Part shown: one piece after another, positions 1 through 8,858 of the stretch | Numbering within the stretch: the first letter of the stretch is position 1 | Layout: every line of letters begins with the position of its first letter | Source: G963422445 sp963422445 | Lineage (GTDB): Bacteria; Pseudomonadota; Alphaproteobacteria; Thalassobaculales; Thalassobaculaceae | Reading direction: 5' to 3' | Assembly: GCA_963422445.2 (NCBI GenBank) | Contig: CAXXOV010000001.1 | Span: 186,001-250,000, forward strand | DNA: 64,000 nt | The notes under the pieces: generated by a model | The model's input: the letters and a program-made list of their open reading frames with translations, nothing else | What the model was told of the DNA's origin: nothing | The model's database searches: none | Position numbers and translations under genes: made by a program

Positions 1-84
1 CAGGTGCGTGTCGGCCTCGGGAAGGCCGAGGTCGGCGAAGATGTTGCCGCCGCCGCGTTCGACTGTCGCGTCGGATGTGGTCAT
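1..84 (-). CDS. Antitoxin, HigA/XRE-like, N-terminus only
   Basis: Reads from an ATG at 84 off the left edge of the window, so only 28 residues are visible (MTTSDATVERGGGNIFADLG...). It starts 4 bases after the stop of the upstream RelE-type toxin gene. The toxin-first order and the phrase NIFADLGLPEAD are typical of HigBA-like pairs in which the antitoxin is an XRE-family helix-turn-helix protein that binds the toxin and represses the operon. The DNA-binding part lies outside the window, so the family call rests on gene order and this short stretch. Confidence 0.6.
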   Translation of the reverse strand, partial: MTTSDATVERGGGNIFADLGLPEADTHL

Positions 85-88
85 GGTT

Positions 89-445
89 CTACCCTCCGCC
101 ATGCGTGTCCCGGTAATGACGCTCGGCGACTCTCAGCCGCCGCCGGACCAGATCGAGATCCTTCTTCGGCGTGGCGATGCCCCGCTTCGCCTTCTTCTGG
201 AAGGCGTGCAGGACATAGACCGCCGCCTGGAACCGGACCGTGTAGACGGCCCTGAAGGTGTCGCCGTCGTGGCGCGCCAGGACCTCCAGAACGCCGGAAC
301 CGAAGCCCTTGAGCGGCTTGGCGTCGTGGTGTTGCAGGCCGGTCTGGGCCTGGTAGATCGCAAAGCCCATGCGGTCCTGCACGGGCTCCGGAAACCGCTT
401 CAGATCCACCTTGCTCGAACCGACCCATTCGACTGGTCTCGACAT
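89..445 (-). CDS. RelE/HigB-type toxin (phage-derived Gp49-like family)
   Basis: 118 residues from the ATG at 445, chosen over an ATG 45 bases upstream because homologues begin near MSRPVEWVGSSK. Visible family features are the substrate-like stretch AIYQAQTGLQHHDAKPLKGF, a central VLEVLARHDGDTFRAVYTV and the C-terminal LHAFQKKAKRGIATPKKD, the usual core of Gp49-like/HigB mRNA interferases, which cleave mRNA at the ribosome. The antitoxin gene follows 4 bases downstream, so the two are co-transcribed, probably autoregulated by the antitoxin. On plasmids such pairs act as stabilisation modules, which fits the neighbouring plasmid-type genes. Confidence 0.85.
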   Translation of the reverse strand: MSRPVEWVGSSKVDLKRFPEPVQDRMGFAIYQAQTGLQHHDAKPLKGFGSGVLEVLARHDGDTFRAVYTVRFQAAVYVLHAFQKKAKRGIATPKKDLDLVRRRLRVAERHYRDTHGGG

Positions 446-556
446 GCGCCACTGGATCCGGACTATAGGGGTTTCACCATATCGGGGCAAGGCACCCCTG
501 TCGAGATGCCTTCGGCGGATGTCGGGCCGGCTGCGCAGCGGCGCCGCCGCGCCCCG

Positions 557-826
557 TCAGTGCTCGATGGGGTTGCCGGGCTCCAAGGCCTCGGTGCGCA
601 TGGATGCGGCGGCCATGGTCGTCCACGCCTCGCGGTCCATTCCGAGGCGGCGGTTGAGCTTGTCGCAGATGGTGAGCGCATCGTCGAGGTCGAGCGCGAT
701 GAGCGCTGTCGGCACGTGGCCGGCGAGCCCCTCGATGACGATGCGGATCTGCTGCACGTCGACCTCGATGTCGTAGGCGGGGCAGAAGCAGAAGTTCGGA
801 TTGTCGGGCAGGGTCTGGGCGGTCAT
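557..826 (-). CDS. Small conserved hypothetical protein
   Basis: 89 residues starting MTAQTLPDNPNFCF, with a good ribosome-binding site (GGGAGGAAC) 7 bases before the ATG at 826. The sequence is acidic in the middle (ALIALDLDDALTICDKLNRR) and has no signal peptide or membrane segment. It lies about 115 bases downstream of the large methylase-helicase gene on the same strand and may share its transcript. I do not recognise the family. The strong start signal and position in a plasmid-like operon support a real gene. Confidence 0.6.
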   Translation of the reverse strand: MTAQTLPDNPNFCFCPAYDIEVDVQQIRIVIEGLAGHVPTALIALDLDDALTICDKLNRRLGMDREAWTTMAAASMRTEALEPGNPIEH

Positions 827-942
827 GGCGGTGTTCCTCCCGGGGTGTGGCAGCGGGCGGCGGGCCGGGGGTACGTACCCCCGGCGCGGCGGCGAAATAA
901 ATCGGGGCGGCGGACGGACCGTTCCCGGCGGTACGGACAGGG

Positions 943-3900
943 TCACACGGCGGGCGGCCAGCGGTCGAGGATACGCGAGAGCGCGTCCGGCCCGGGCGCG
1001 AACGCGCGGGCGCGGTACGAGACGATCTCGACCGTGCAGCCGATGCGTCGGAGTGCGGCGATGTCGGTGTCCGTGGGTCCCTCGATCTCGACGCGGTCGG
1101 CGCCCATGATGCGCCGCCGGGCGAGCCGCCAGCCGTTGGCGAGGGGGAGCGCGGCGCCGCGTCCCAGGACCGCCTCGAAGGCCTCCCCGCCGGTCAGGGC
1201 GGGGCCGCCGCCGAGGCCGAAGCTTGCGCGCACGGCGCGGACCTGCCCGGCGTCGAGCACGCGGCCGATGAGGGCTATGCCGTCGTCCGAGGTGAGCCGG
1301 CGCACGCGCATGTTCTCGGCCGGCAGCCTGTCCCAGACGGGCAGCAGGAGCCCGGCGGCGAGCCAGAAGCGCGACTCGCGGTGGGTCGGCAGGGAGGCGA
1401 TCTCCCGCTCCCAGAGAGCGCGCCAGGTAACCTCGTCGGCGGGGCGCCAGTTGGAGGCGTCGAGCTCGGCGCGGGCCATCGACTCGCGCACTGCGGGGCG
1501 GACGAGCCGGACCCGCTCCTGCACGCCGCCGTCGTCGAACATGCGCGAGGTGCTGCGCAGCAGGACGGCGGCGCGCTTCGAACGCGCGTTGACCACCAGC
1601 GCGGGTCTGCCGTCCGGTGCGGGATCGCACGCGCCGATGTCGAGCGCGGCCTCGACCGTGGTCGGCACGAGGCGGTCGCGGCGCAGGATCTCGACCAGCT
1701 CGGTCGCGGCGCCGGTGCCGGGACGGTCGTGGAGGGTCTCCCGGCCGGCGAGGACAAGCGAGTCCGCGCGTACGGTCTCGACGCCGACCTCGTAGCTGCC
1801 GGCCTCGACGGCCTGCTCGATGTTGGCGGCGATGCGCTCCTCCAGCGCGGCGAAGAGCGCGTTCTGCTCGGCGATGGGCAATGCGAGCAGGCGGTTGAGA
1901 AAGCGCGGCATGGGCGGCAGCTCCTCCTTGAGACCGCCCTCGTGGATGAGCTTGAGGCCGGTGGCGTCCTGGAACCGCTCGACGGTCCAGCCCTCGATGC
2001 GCCCGAGCCAGAGCGCGCCGTAGAACTGGCGCAGCGCCGCCTTCGCATACAGGCTCTCCAGGTTGTCGCTCTCGCGGAAGAGCGCCCGGTCGCCGCCCAT
2101 GGCGGTCTGGCTGTCGCGTTGTCCGCGGGTGATGGCGCCGAGGCTGTCGAGCCGCCGGGCGATGGTGGCGATGAAGCGCCGCTCGCCCTTGACGTCGGTG
2201 GCGACGGGGCGGAACAGAGGCGCCGAGGCTTGGTGGGTGCGATGGGTGCGGCCGAGGCCCTGGATCGCCTGGTCGGCGCGCCAGCCGGGCTCGAGCAGGT
2301 AGTGGACCCGGCGCGCGGTGTTGGCGCAGCCGAGGTCGGCATGGTAGCTGCGCCCGGTGCCGCCGGCCATGGAGAAGACGAGGATCTTCTTGGTCCCGTC
2401 CATGAAGGCGGCGGTCTCGGCAAGGTTGGCGGACGCGGGCCGGCTGCGCAGCGCCAGGCGCTCGCCGTGCCCATTGGCAATCCGCAGCACCCGGCGCGAG
2501 CGTCCCGTCACTTCCGCCACCGCCTCGTGCCCGAAGTGCTGCACCACCTGGTCGAGCGCCGCCGGCACCGGCGGCAGGGCTGCGAGCTTCTCGATCAGGG
2601 CGTCGCGGGCCGCGACCGCCTCCCGGCAGAGCACGGGGTTGCCGTCATCGTCGAACACGGGCCGCGACAGGAGATTGCCCTCGTCGTCGGTGAAGGGCTC
2701 CTGGATCTGCACCGGGAAGGCGTGGGCCAGGAACTCGATGACGGTCTCGCGCGGTGTCAGGTCGACGTTGAGGTCGTCCCATTCGGAGGCGGGGATCTCG
2801 GCGATGCGCCGTTCCATCAGCGCCTCGCCGGTGGAGACCAGCTGGATGACGGCGGAGCGGCCGGATTCGAGATCGGCCTCGACGGCGCGGATCAGCGAGG
2901 GGCACTTCATCGAGGTGAGCAGATGGCCGAAGAAGCGCTGCTTGGCGCCCTCGAAGGCGGAGAGCGCCGCTGACTTCGCGTTCCTGTTCAGCGTGTCCTC
3001 GCCCTGGACGATGCCGGTGGCCTTGAGCGCCTCCTCGATGTTGCGGTGGATGACCTTGAAGACGCCGGCGTAAGCATCGTAGATGCGCCGCTGGGCGGGG
3101 CTCAGCGGGTGCTCCAGGATGTCCACTTCGACTCCGTCATAGGAGAGCGCGCGGGCCTGGTAGAGGCCGAGCGCCTTCAGGTCGCGGGCGACCACCTCGA
3201 GCGCCGCGACCCCGCCCGCCTCCATCGCGGAGACGAACGCGGCGCGGGTCTCGAACGGGGTCTCCCCGGCGGCCCAGAGACCGAGCCTGCCGGCATAGGC
3301 GAGGCCGGGGAGCGTGGTGGCGCCGGTCGCCGAGACGTAGACGATGCGCGCGTCGGGGAGCGCGTGCTGCAACCGCAGCCCCGCGCGGCCCTGCTGGGAG
3401 GGTTTGACCTCGCCCCGGCTGCCCTTCGAGCCGGCCGCGTTCGCCATGGCGTGCGCCTCGTCGAACACGATGACGCCCTGATAGGCGTGGCGGTCGTCCT
3501 CGTCGAGCGAGCCCGCGAGCCAGGCGACGATCTGGTCGAGGCGCGAGGGCCTGCCCTGCCGGGCCGGCGAGCGCAGCGTCGCGTAGGTCGCGAACAGGAT
3601 CCCCTCGCCGGGCGGAATCTCCGCCCCCTGGCGGAACTTGCCGAGCGGGATAACGTCGTCGTCGAGTCCCCCCAGCGCGGTCCAGTCGCGGCGCGCGTCC
3701 TCGACGAGCTTGTCGGACTGGGAGAGCCAGAGGGCGCGCCTGCGGCCGCGCAGCCAGTAGTCGAGCACGATGGCCGCGACCTGCCTTCCCTTGCCCGCGC
3801 CGGTGCCGTCGCCGAGCATCCAGCCGCGGCGGAACCGGACCGGAGCGGAGAGCGTCTCGCCGTCGGCGGTGACGGCCTCGTCGCCTGTGGTCTCGCCGTC

Positions 3901-5424
3901 ATCGTCCACGCGCCGGACGGTCTCCCAGCCCGAGCCGATGCGGAAGTGCGCGCCGAGGTGGCGCGAATGGGCCTCGCCCGCGAGCGCGACGCTCTCGAGC
4001 TGGGCGTCCGACAGCAGACCGGCGGTCACCACCCGCGCGGGTAGCATCGGGCGGTACGACGGGACGGGGTGCGGCACCGCGGCCATGGCGGCGGATTGCA
4101 CCAGTGGTGTCGGATGCGCGACCGCGCCCGGCGCCCGCACCACGCGCGGGCGCCACAGCTCCCAGGGGCCGGCGGTCGCGGCAGACGGTCCCGCATCGGG
4201 CTGCGGCGCGCCGGTCTGGACTTCAAGCTCGGCGACCAGACCCCAGTCCCGCGCGGGCGTCGGCGCTGGGGAGACGACGGGCTTGCGCGTCGTCTTCGGC
4301 GTCGTGGTGCACGGCCTCGGCGTGTGGCCGAAGAGATCGGCGCCGGAGACGGGCTCGATGGCGAGCCTCGGAGGCACCGTCGCGATGACGGCGTCCAGCA
4401 GTTCGGCGGCATCGGCGGCGCGCGCCTCGCGGTCGATATCGATGCCGGGCTCGCGGCTTCGGTCGAGCACGGTGAGCCGGGTGTCGAACCCGGTGCCGCG
4501 CCGGGCGTAGGCGCGTCCGTCGATGGCCATGGTGAAGACGGTGCGCACCTCTCCGTCGAGGGCCGCGAAGGCGTCGTTCCACGCGGCATCGCCGGGGACG
4601 CAGTGGGCGGAGGTGATCGCGGCGAGCCGGGCGCCGGGCGGCAGCATCGAGCAGGCGGAGCGCAGGTGGCGCAGATCGGCGTCGTGGCGGATGCGTTCGA
4701 CGCCCGGCGTCGCCGAGAACGGCGGGTTCATCAGCACCACGGTGGGGCGGACGCCGGGCAGGAAGTCGGCGATGTTCTCCGCGTTGTGGCGGGTGACGCC
4801 CGCGCCGGGGAAGATCGCGGCCAGGATGCCAGCGCGGGTCTCGGCGATCTCGTTGAGGTGCAGGTGGCCTTCGGCGCGGTTTCCGAGCGCGCACTCGGCC
4901 ATCACGGCGAGCATGCCGGTGCCGGCGGAGGGCTCGAGCACGACATCGCCCGGGCGAACGGCGCCGGCCCGGAGCGCGGCGTAGGCGAGCGGCAGCGGGG
5001 TCGAGAACTGCTGGAGGCGTACCTGCCGCTCGGAGCGCTTCGTGTGCGAGGGTTCGAGCGCGGCAACCGCCGCCAGCATGGCGAGCATCCCGCGGGGACC
5101 GTCGGGACCGGCGCCGGCCCGGCGGCGCATGGCGCGGCCGTAGCGGCGGACGAACATCACGACGGACGCTTCGGCCGTCTCGTAGGCGTCCTTCCAGACC
5201 CAGGCGCCCTCGGCGTCGCTCGCACCATAGGCGCGGGTCATGGCGTCGCGGAGAGTGGCGGCGTCGAGGGGCCGGCCGGCCTCCAGCACCGGCAGCAGGG
5301 TGCGGGCGGCGGCGATGAGCGCTTCCGCGCCGGAGCACTCGGGCGCGGCGCCGACGAACGCGGCGGGAGCGGAGGGAAGCTGCGGGCGCGCGGATGCGTC
5401 CGCCGCCGGGATGGCGTCGAGCAT
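943..5424 (-). CDS. Strawberry-notch-like methyltransferase/helicase fusion
   Basis: 1493 residues. Residues about 135-330 form an N6-adenine-type methyltransferase: VVLEPSAGTGMLAVMAE is the AdoMet motif and VVLMNPPFS the catalytic NPPF motif. Residues about 500-1200 form a superfamily 2 helicase/NTPase: WMLGDGTGAGKGRQ is an unusual Walker A, VIVFDEAHAMANA the DEAH motif, and QAIQGLGRTHRTHQ a C-terminal motif VI-like element. This is the domain order of strawberry-notch (AAA_34/Helicase_C_4) proteins common on alphaproteobacterial plasmids, and it recalls the DarB methylase-helicase of phage P1. The role is not established; DNA protection during transfer or phage defence are possibilities. 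It is the largest gene in the window and appears intact. Confidence 0.85.
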   Translation of the reverse strand: MLDAIPAADASARPQLPSAPAAFVGAAPECSGAEALIAAARTLLPVLEAGRPLDAATLRDAMTRAYGASDAEGAWVWKDAYETAEASVVMFVRRYGRAMRRRAGAGPDGPRGMLAMLAAVAALEPSHTKRSERQVRLQQFSTPLPLAYAALRAGAVRPGDVVLEPSAGTGMLAVMAECALGNRAEGHLHLNEIAETRAGILAAIFPGAGVTRHNAENIADFLPGVRPTVVLMNPPFSATPGVERIRHDADLRHLRSACSMLPPGARLAAITSAHCVPGDAAWNDAFAALDGEVRTVFTMAIDGRAYARRGTGFDTRLTVLDRSREPGIDIDREARAADAAELLDAVIATVPPRLAIEPVSGADLFGHTPRPCTTTPKTTRKPVVSPAPTPARDWGLVAELEVQTGAPQPDAGPSAATAGPWELWRPRVVRAPGAVAHPTPLVQSAAMAAVPHPVPSYRPMLPARVVTAGLLSDAQLESVALAGEAHSRHLGAHFRIGSGWETVRRVDDDGETTGDEAVTADGETLSAPVRFRRGWMLGDGTGAGKGRQVAAIVLDYWLRGRRRALWLSQSDKLVEDARRDWTALGGLDDDVIPLGKFRQGAEIPPGEGILFATYATLRSPARQGRPSRLDQIVAWLAGSLDEDDRHAYQGVIVFDEAHAMANAAGSKGSRGEVKPSQQGRAGLRLQHALPDARIVYVSATGATTLPGLAYAGRLGLWAAGETPFETRAAFVSAMEAGGVAALEVVARDLKALGLYQARALSYDGVEVDILEHPLSPAQRRIYDAYAGVFKVIHRNIEEALKATGIVQGEDTLNRNAKSAALSAFEGAKQRFFGHLLTSMKCPSLIRAVEADLESGRSAVIQLVSTGEALMERRIAEIPASEWDDLNVDLTPRETVIEFLAHAFPVQIQEPFTDDEGNLLSRPVFDDDGNPVLCREAVAARDALIEKLAALPPVPAALDQVVQHFGHEAVAEVTGRSRRVLRIANGHGERLALRSRPASANLAETAAFMDGTKKILVFSMAGGTGRSYHADLGCANTARRVHYLLEPGWRADQAIQGLGRTHRTHQASAPLFRPVATDVKGERRFIATIARRLDSLGAITRGQRDSQTAMGGDRALFRESDNLESLYAKAALRQFYGALWLGRIEGWTVERFQDATGLKLIHEGGLKEELPPMPRFLNRLLALPIAEQNALFAALEERIAANIEQAVEAGSYEVGVETVRADSLVLAGRETLHDRPGTGAATELVEILRRDRLVPTTVEAALDIGACDPAPDGRPALVVNARSKRAAVLLRSTSRMFDDGGVQERVRLVRPAVRESMARAELDASNWRPADEVTWRALWEREIASLPTHRESRFWLAAGLLLPVWDRLPAENMRVRRLTSDDGIALIGRVLDAGQVRAVRASFGLGGGPALTGGEAFEAVLGRGAALPLANGWRLARRRIMGADRVEIEGPTDTDIAALRRIGCTVEIVSYRARAFAPGPDALSRILDRWPPAV

Positions 5425-5653
5425 GGCGTTCTCCGAATCGGAATGGATGAAACCGCGGGGACGGCGGCACGGGGCATGGGCTCCCGCGCCGCCCCGCCGG
5501 ACCTGTCCCGGACCGACTGCCCGACCTCCGGGCGGCGTGGACCGCGGATGCGATGGATCGGGGGCGCCGGCGCGCCGGCGTTGGGCTGGGCGGGCGCGGG
5601 ATAGCCCGGTCAGGCGGGCGTACTCGGTGCCCGCATGCTGGAGCGGGCGACGG

Positions 5654-5971
5654 TCAGCCGAACCTCTGGCCCGCTTCCGTGAACGTCCAGCCGTTGACGG
5701 CGATGGCTTCGGCGGCGGCGGCGGAGGAGGTCAGGTACTCGTACTCGCGCTCGAGCTGGCGGTAGAGCCAGCGCGCGAGGTCGCGCAGCGCCTCGATCAC
5801 CCTGTCCTCGGCGTCGTCGGTCATGGGCTGCCAGGTCGGGCTGTCCCGCTCGACCTCGATCGCCATACTGTGCTCGTGGCAATAGCGGCCGCAGTGCCGG
5901 ATCGTGGCGTGCAACTGATAGAAGTTGCGCCGCTGGACCGCCTGCAGGGTGTCGGCGATGGCGTGCAGCAC
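5654..5971 (-). CDS. Conserved plasmid-type hypothetical protein
   Basis: 105 residues from a GTG at 5971. The second half (VIEALRDLARWLYRQLEREYEYLTS, then NGWTFTEAGQRFG) resembles a small alphaproteobacterial plasmid protein sometimes labelled an antitoxin-like stability protein; I treat its function as unknown. The reading frame stays open upstream to about 6090 and includes plausible coding sequence with a CRHC motif, so the true start may be further upstream or the gene may have lost its 5' end. It lies upstream of, and on the same strand as, the methylase-helicase gene. Confidence 0.5.
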   Translation of the reverse strand: MLHAIADTLQAVQRRNFYQLHATIRHCGRYCHEHSMAIEVERDSPTWQPMTDDAEDRVIEALRDLARWLYRQLEREYEYLTSSAAAAEAIAVNGWTFTEAGQRFG

Positions 5972-6194
5972 CGAGTCCTTCGGCGCATGTACGCATATGG
6001 CCTTACCAGCGCCCGCGCCATGGCGGTAGGACCCCTCGAACGAGGCCCCGTCCCCCTGCGAGGAAAACCCGCGACAATGCCGACAACCGGACTATGCCGG
6101 GTTCGTCTCCTAACACATTGATTTCGCTACAGACGAGCGAGCTTTGTCGGCATATTCACAGGGCCGGTTGCGCGTTCGGATTTCCTGATAGTCC

Positions 6195-6223
6195 TTCTCT
6201 CCTTTCACCACGAAAGGAGAGAA
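6195..6223 (+). promoter_or_regulatory. Perfect 12-bp inverted repeat covering a ribosome-binding site
   Basis: Arms TTCTCTCCTTTC (6195-6206) and GAAAGGAGAGAA (6212-6223) are exact complements around a 5-base spacer. The right arm holds the GGAG Shine-Dalgarno of the gene fragment starting at 6231. As RNA the hairpin would hide the ribosome-binding site; as DNA it could be an operator. It sits just before a truncated recombinase gene, so it may be a leftover control element. Confidence 0.6.
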
Positions 6224-6230
6224 GCGAACA

Positions 6231-6359
6231 ATGTCCAACATCGAGCAATCTTCGGTGCCGGGCGAGACGGGCTGGCTCGCGCCGTACCGGCACACCTATC
6301 TGGGCGAACTCGGCAATCTCGGTTACACCAAACGCAAGTCATATGAACCGATACAGTGA
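6231..6359 (+). pseudogene. N-terminal fragment of a site-specific recombinase/integrase
   Basis: 42 codons starting MSNIEQSSVPGETGWL with a strong ribosome-binding site. The stretch APYRHTYLGELGNLGYTKRK resembles the SAM-like N-terminal arm of tyrosine recombinases that open with a YL-x-L-x-x-x-G-Y-T pattern. The frame ends in a stop close to where the IS630 element begins, so the rest of the gene was probably separated or lost when that element arrived. The family assignment rests on a short stretch and is tentative. Confidence 0.4.
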
Positions 6360-6369
6360 GGCATCGGGA

Positions 6370-7446
6370 TCAGCACGATGGGGCTACGGCCCAGCTGCGC
6401 CGGGTCGTATTGGTGATGACGTCGGGCTGGTCGGTCAGCCATTGCCACCCCGTCCAGCAGGCGTCCCTCAGGGCGGAGACATTCTTGAACACGCGGTTGG
6501 CGAAGCGGTTCGATTTCAGGAACAGAATGATCTGCTCCATCGGATTGAGTTCCGGACTGTAGGGCGGCAGATGCACGAGCGTCAGGTTGGGGGGAACGAG
6601 AAGGTCGCCCGAGCGATGCCAGCCCGCCCCGTCCAGCACAATCACGCCGTGCGCACCCGGCGCCACGGCCGCGCCGATCGCCGCCAGATGCTCGTTCATC
6701 GACGCCGTGTTCGCCCTGTCCGCCACGTGGGCGATGCCGACGCCGCGCTCTGCGCAGGTGGCGCCGAACAGATAGACGTAGCCATAGCGATGGTCGCGCA
6801 GGATGCGCGGACGCTGCTTCCCATTCGCCCAGACCCGTGTCGTCATCCCCTTCTGGCCGATGCGCGCTTCGTCCTGGAACCAGATTTCTATCGGACCCGC
6901 CAGCGCCTCAGAGCTGAGCGCCGACGTCAACTGTGCCTCGAACTCCGCCACGAACGACCTCTGCCGCTCCGCGTCGGCTTTGGGGTGGACCGGCCGCCCC
7001 GAGACAAAGCGAAACCCGGCCCTTCGGAGCATCATACGGGCACCGCTCTCCGTATAGATGACCCCGAAGGCCTCCTCGATTTTCCGTAAGATGTCCTGAA
7101 CGCGCCAGCGCGTCACACCGTCCCGCTCAAGCTCGGGACCCGCCTCGATCCAGGCGCCGATCTCGGCGATCTGCGCGTCCGTCAACCGGCCCTCGCTCCC
7201 GCCGCGCGGGAGATCCGCGAGGCCGTCGAAGCCCTCCGTGTTGTAGCGCAACACCCAGTCGCGCAGGATTTGAAGCTCCATGCCCTGCGCCCGAGCCGCC
7301 TCCGTGCGAGACGCACCCTCCATGATCATGGCGAGCGCACGCGCGCGCGACGCTTGCTTCGCGTCCCCGCAGTGCCTCGAAAGCGCGTGGAGCTCGTCCG
7401 CTGTGTGTGCCGTCCAGGTTATCGGCGTTGCCGCACTCATCGTCAT
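6370..7446 (-). CDS. IS630-family transposase
   Basis: 358 residues, full length for the family. The N-terminal half carries a helix-turn-helix (SRTEAARAQGMELQILRDWV) and a winged-helix region (WRVQDILRKIEEAFGVIYT). The DDE catalytic part shows IWFQDEARIG (first Asp), HGVIVLDGAGWH (second Asp) and LPPYSPELNPMEQ (terminal acidic residue). It would catalyse cut-and-paste movement into TA sites. It lies between a truncated recombinase gene and an IS5-family element. I could not define both ends, so the element itself may be trimmed. Confidence 0.9.
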   Translation of the reverse strand: MTMSAATPITWTAHTADELHALSRHCGDAKQASRARALAMIMEGASRTEAARAQGMELQILRDWVLRYNTEGFDGLADLPRGGSEGRLTDAQIAEIGAWIEAGPELERDGVTRWRVQDILRKIEEAFGVIYTESGARMMLRRAGFRFVSGRPVHPKADAERQRSFVAEFEAQLTSALSSEALAGPIEIWFQDEARIGQKGMTTRVWANGKQRPRILRDHRYGYVYLFGATCAERGVGIAHVADRANTASMNEHLAAIGAAVAPGAHGVIVLDGAGWHRSGDLLVPPNLTLVHLPPYSPELNPMEQIILFLKSNRFANRVFKNVSALRDACWTGWQWLTDQPDVITNTTRRSWAVAPSC

Positions 7447-7551
7447 CCTCCGGCGCTGGTGAGTCGATCACCACAGTCTATGAAGGTCGTCCGGACCGTC
7501 ACCCCAACATATTGGGATGGTGAGTCAATTTGGAGCGCGCTTGGTATTATC

Positions 7552-8353
7552 ATGGCGTTACGCCTGCTTATCACGGATGCTGTCTGCTCGACACTCGAGC
7601 CGCTACTGCGTGAGAGCAAACACGCCGCCGGCGCCCCGCCACGGCTCAGCGACCGAATGTTCATCGAAGCCGTCCTCTACCAGGCGCGGACCGGAACCCC
7701 CAGGCGCGACCTGCCCGACGAATTCGGCCATTGGAATGCCGTTTATCAGCGGTTTCGCCGTTGGGAGAAGCGCCACCTCCGGGCACGGCTCTGGCAACAG
7801 AGACAACAGGGAGACGATGAACCACTCAAGGAAGTGTTCATCGATTCGACCATCGTGCACGCTCATCAACACGCCGCCGGCGCGGTAAAAAAACGGCGGC
7901 CAGGAGGCCCAGGCTCCCGGCCGCTCCCGGGGCGGGTTCTCCACCAGGCTGCACGTGGCCTGTGCCAACGAAACAACCGGTGTGTGCTTCGTGTTGACGG
8001 GTGGCGAGCGCCATGATGGCGTGGGATTCGAGCTGCTGTGGAAGGCTTTGCCCAGCTCTCCCGCACCGGAGGCTGCGGTCATGGACAAGGCGTATGACAG
8101 CAATGGCATTCGCCAGGTGCTGGCCGACCAGGGCGTCGAAGCCGTGATTCCCGCCCGGTCGAACCGGAGTGAGACGATTCATCATGATCAAGAAAAGGAC
8201 AAGCGGCGCCAGCAGGTCGAGCGATTCTTCAACAAGCTCAAACAATTCCGTCGCATTGCCACACGTTATGACAAGCGCGCTCGGACGGTCCTCGCGTTTG
8301 TCCACATTGTCTCAGCATGGATTATGCTTCGATCATTCGTCAACACGGCCTAG
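7552..8353 (+). CDS. IS5-family (IS427-like) transposase, two reading frames
   Basis: The first frame starts at the ATG at 7552 (MALRLLITDAVCSTLEP) and has the IS5 N-terminal pattern (LSDRMFIEAVLYQARTGTPR, then FIDSTIVHAHQHAAG). The catalytic second half (VMDKAYDSNGIRQ, then VERFFNKLKQFRRIATRYDK) lies one frame over and ends at 8353. The frames meet at a run of seven A's (7887-7893), a classic slippage site in the IS427 subgroup, so the product is probably made by programmed frameshifting rather than being broken. A second IS630 element begins at its stop codon. Confidence 0.75.
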
Positions 8354-8412
8354 TGTCCTGCTCCATAAGTTCGCACTATTGTGTTGTTGATGGAAGCAAG
8401 GAGGTTCATTCC

Positions 8413-8842
8413 GTGGCGAGAACAGCGGTGGACATTACCCTGACAGATGAGGAGCGCAAGGAGCTGGGTCGGCTGAGCCGGAGCCGCAAGTCGTGGCAGG
8501 CCTTGGCGCTGAGGTCACGGATCGTGCTGGCGGCGGCGGACGGGCTGTCCAACAAGGAAATCGTGGCCTTATTGGAGGTCACGGAGTTGACTGTCGGCAA
8601 GTGGCGCCGCCGCTTCGCCGAAGACCGCCTCGACGGTCTGCATGACGCGCCGCGTTCGGGTGCGCCCCGGCGCATCGGCGACGATGAGGTTGCCGAGGTC
8701 GTTCGCATGACGCTGGAGGACACACCGCCCGACGCCACCCACTGGAGCCTGCGCTCGATGGCGCGCGCCACCGGGTACGGCGCCTCGACCATCCATCGCA
8801 TCTGGCAGGCCTTTTCCCTGCAGCCGCACCGCAGCGAGACCT
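8413..8842 (+). pseudogene. IS630-family transposase, 5' half
   Basis: Starts at a GTG at 8413 behind AAGGAGG. It encodes about 143 residues: helix-turn-helix (LSNKEIVALLEVTELTVGKW), linker (LDGLHDAPRSGAPRRIGDDE) and the region leading to LQPHRSET. Homologous proteins continue FKLS, exactly the residues at which the 3' half resumes at 10552. The coding sequence is interrupted after codon Thr by the IS110 insertion, so no complete transposase can be made. Confidence 0.9.
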
Positions 8843-8858
8843 CTTGAGTAACTTGTCT

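Noticed and set aside
8..1795. Long plus-strand open frames over the first 6 kb
   Set aside because: High GC gives long antisense frames; the minus-strand genes have recognisable domains and ribosome-binding sites, while these are Arg/Pro/Ser-rich shadows.
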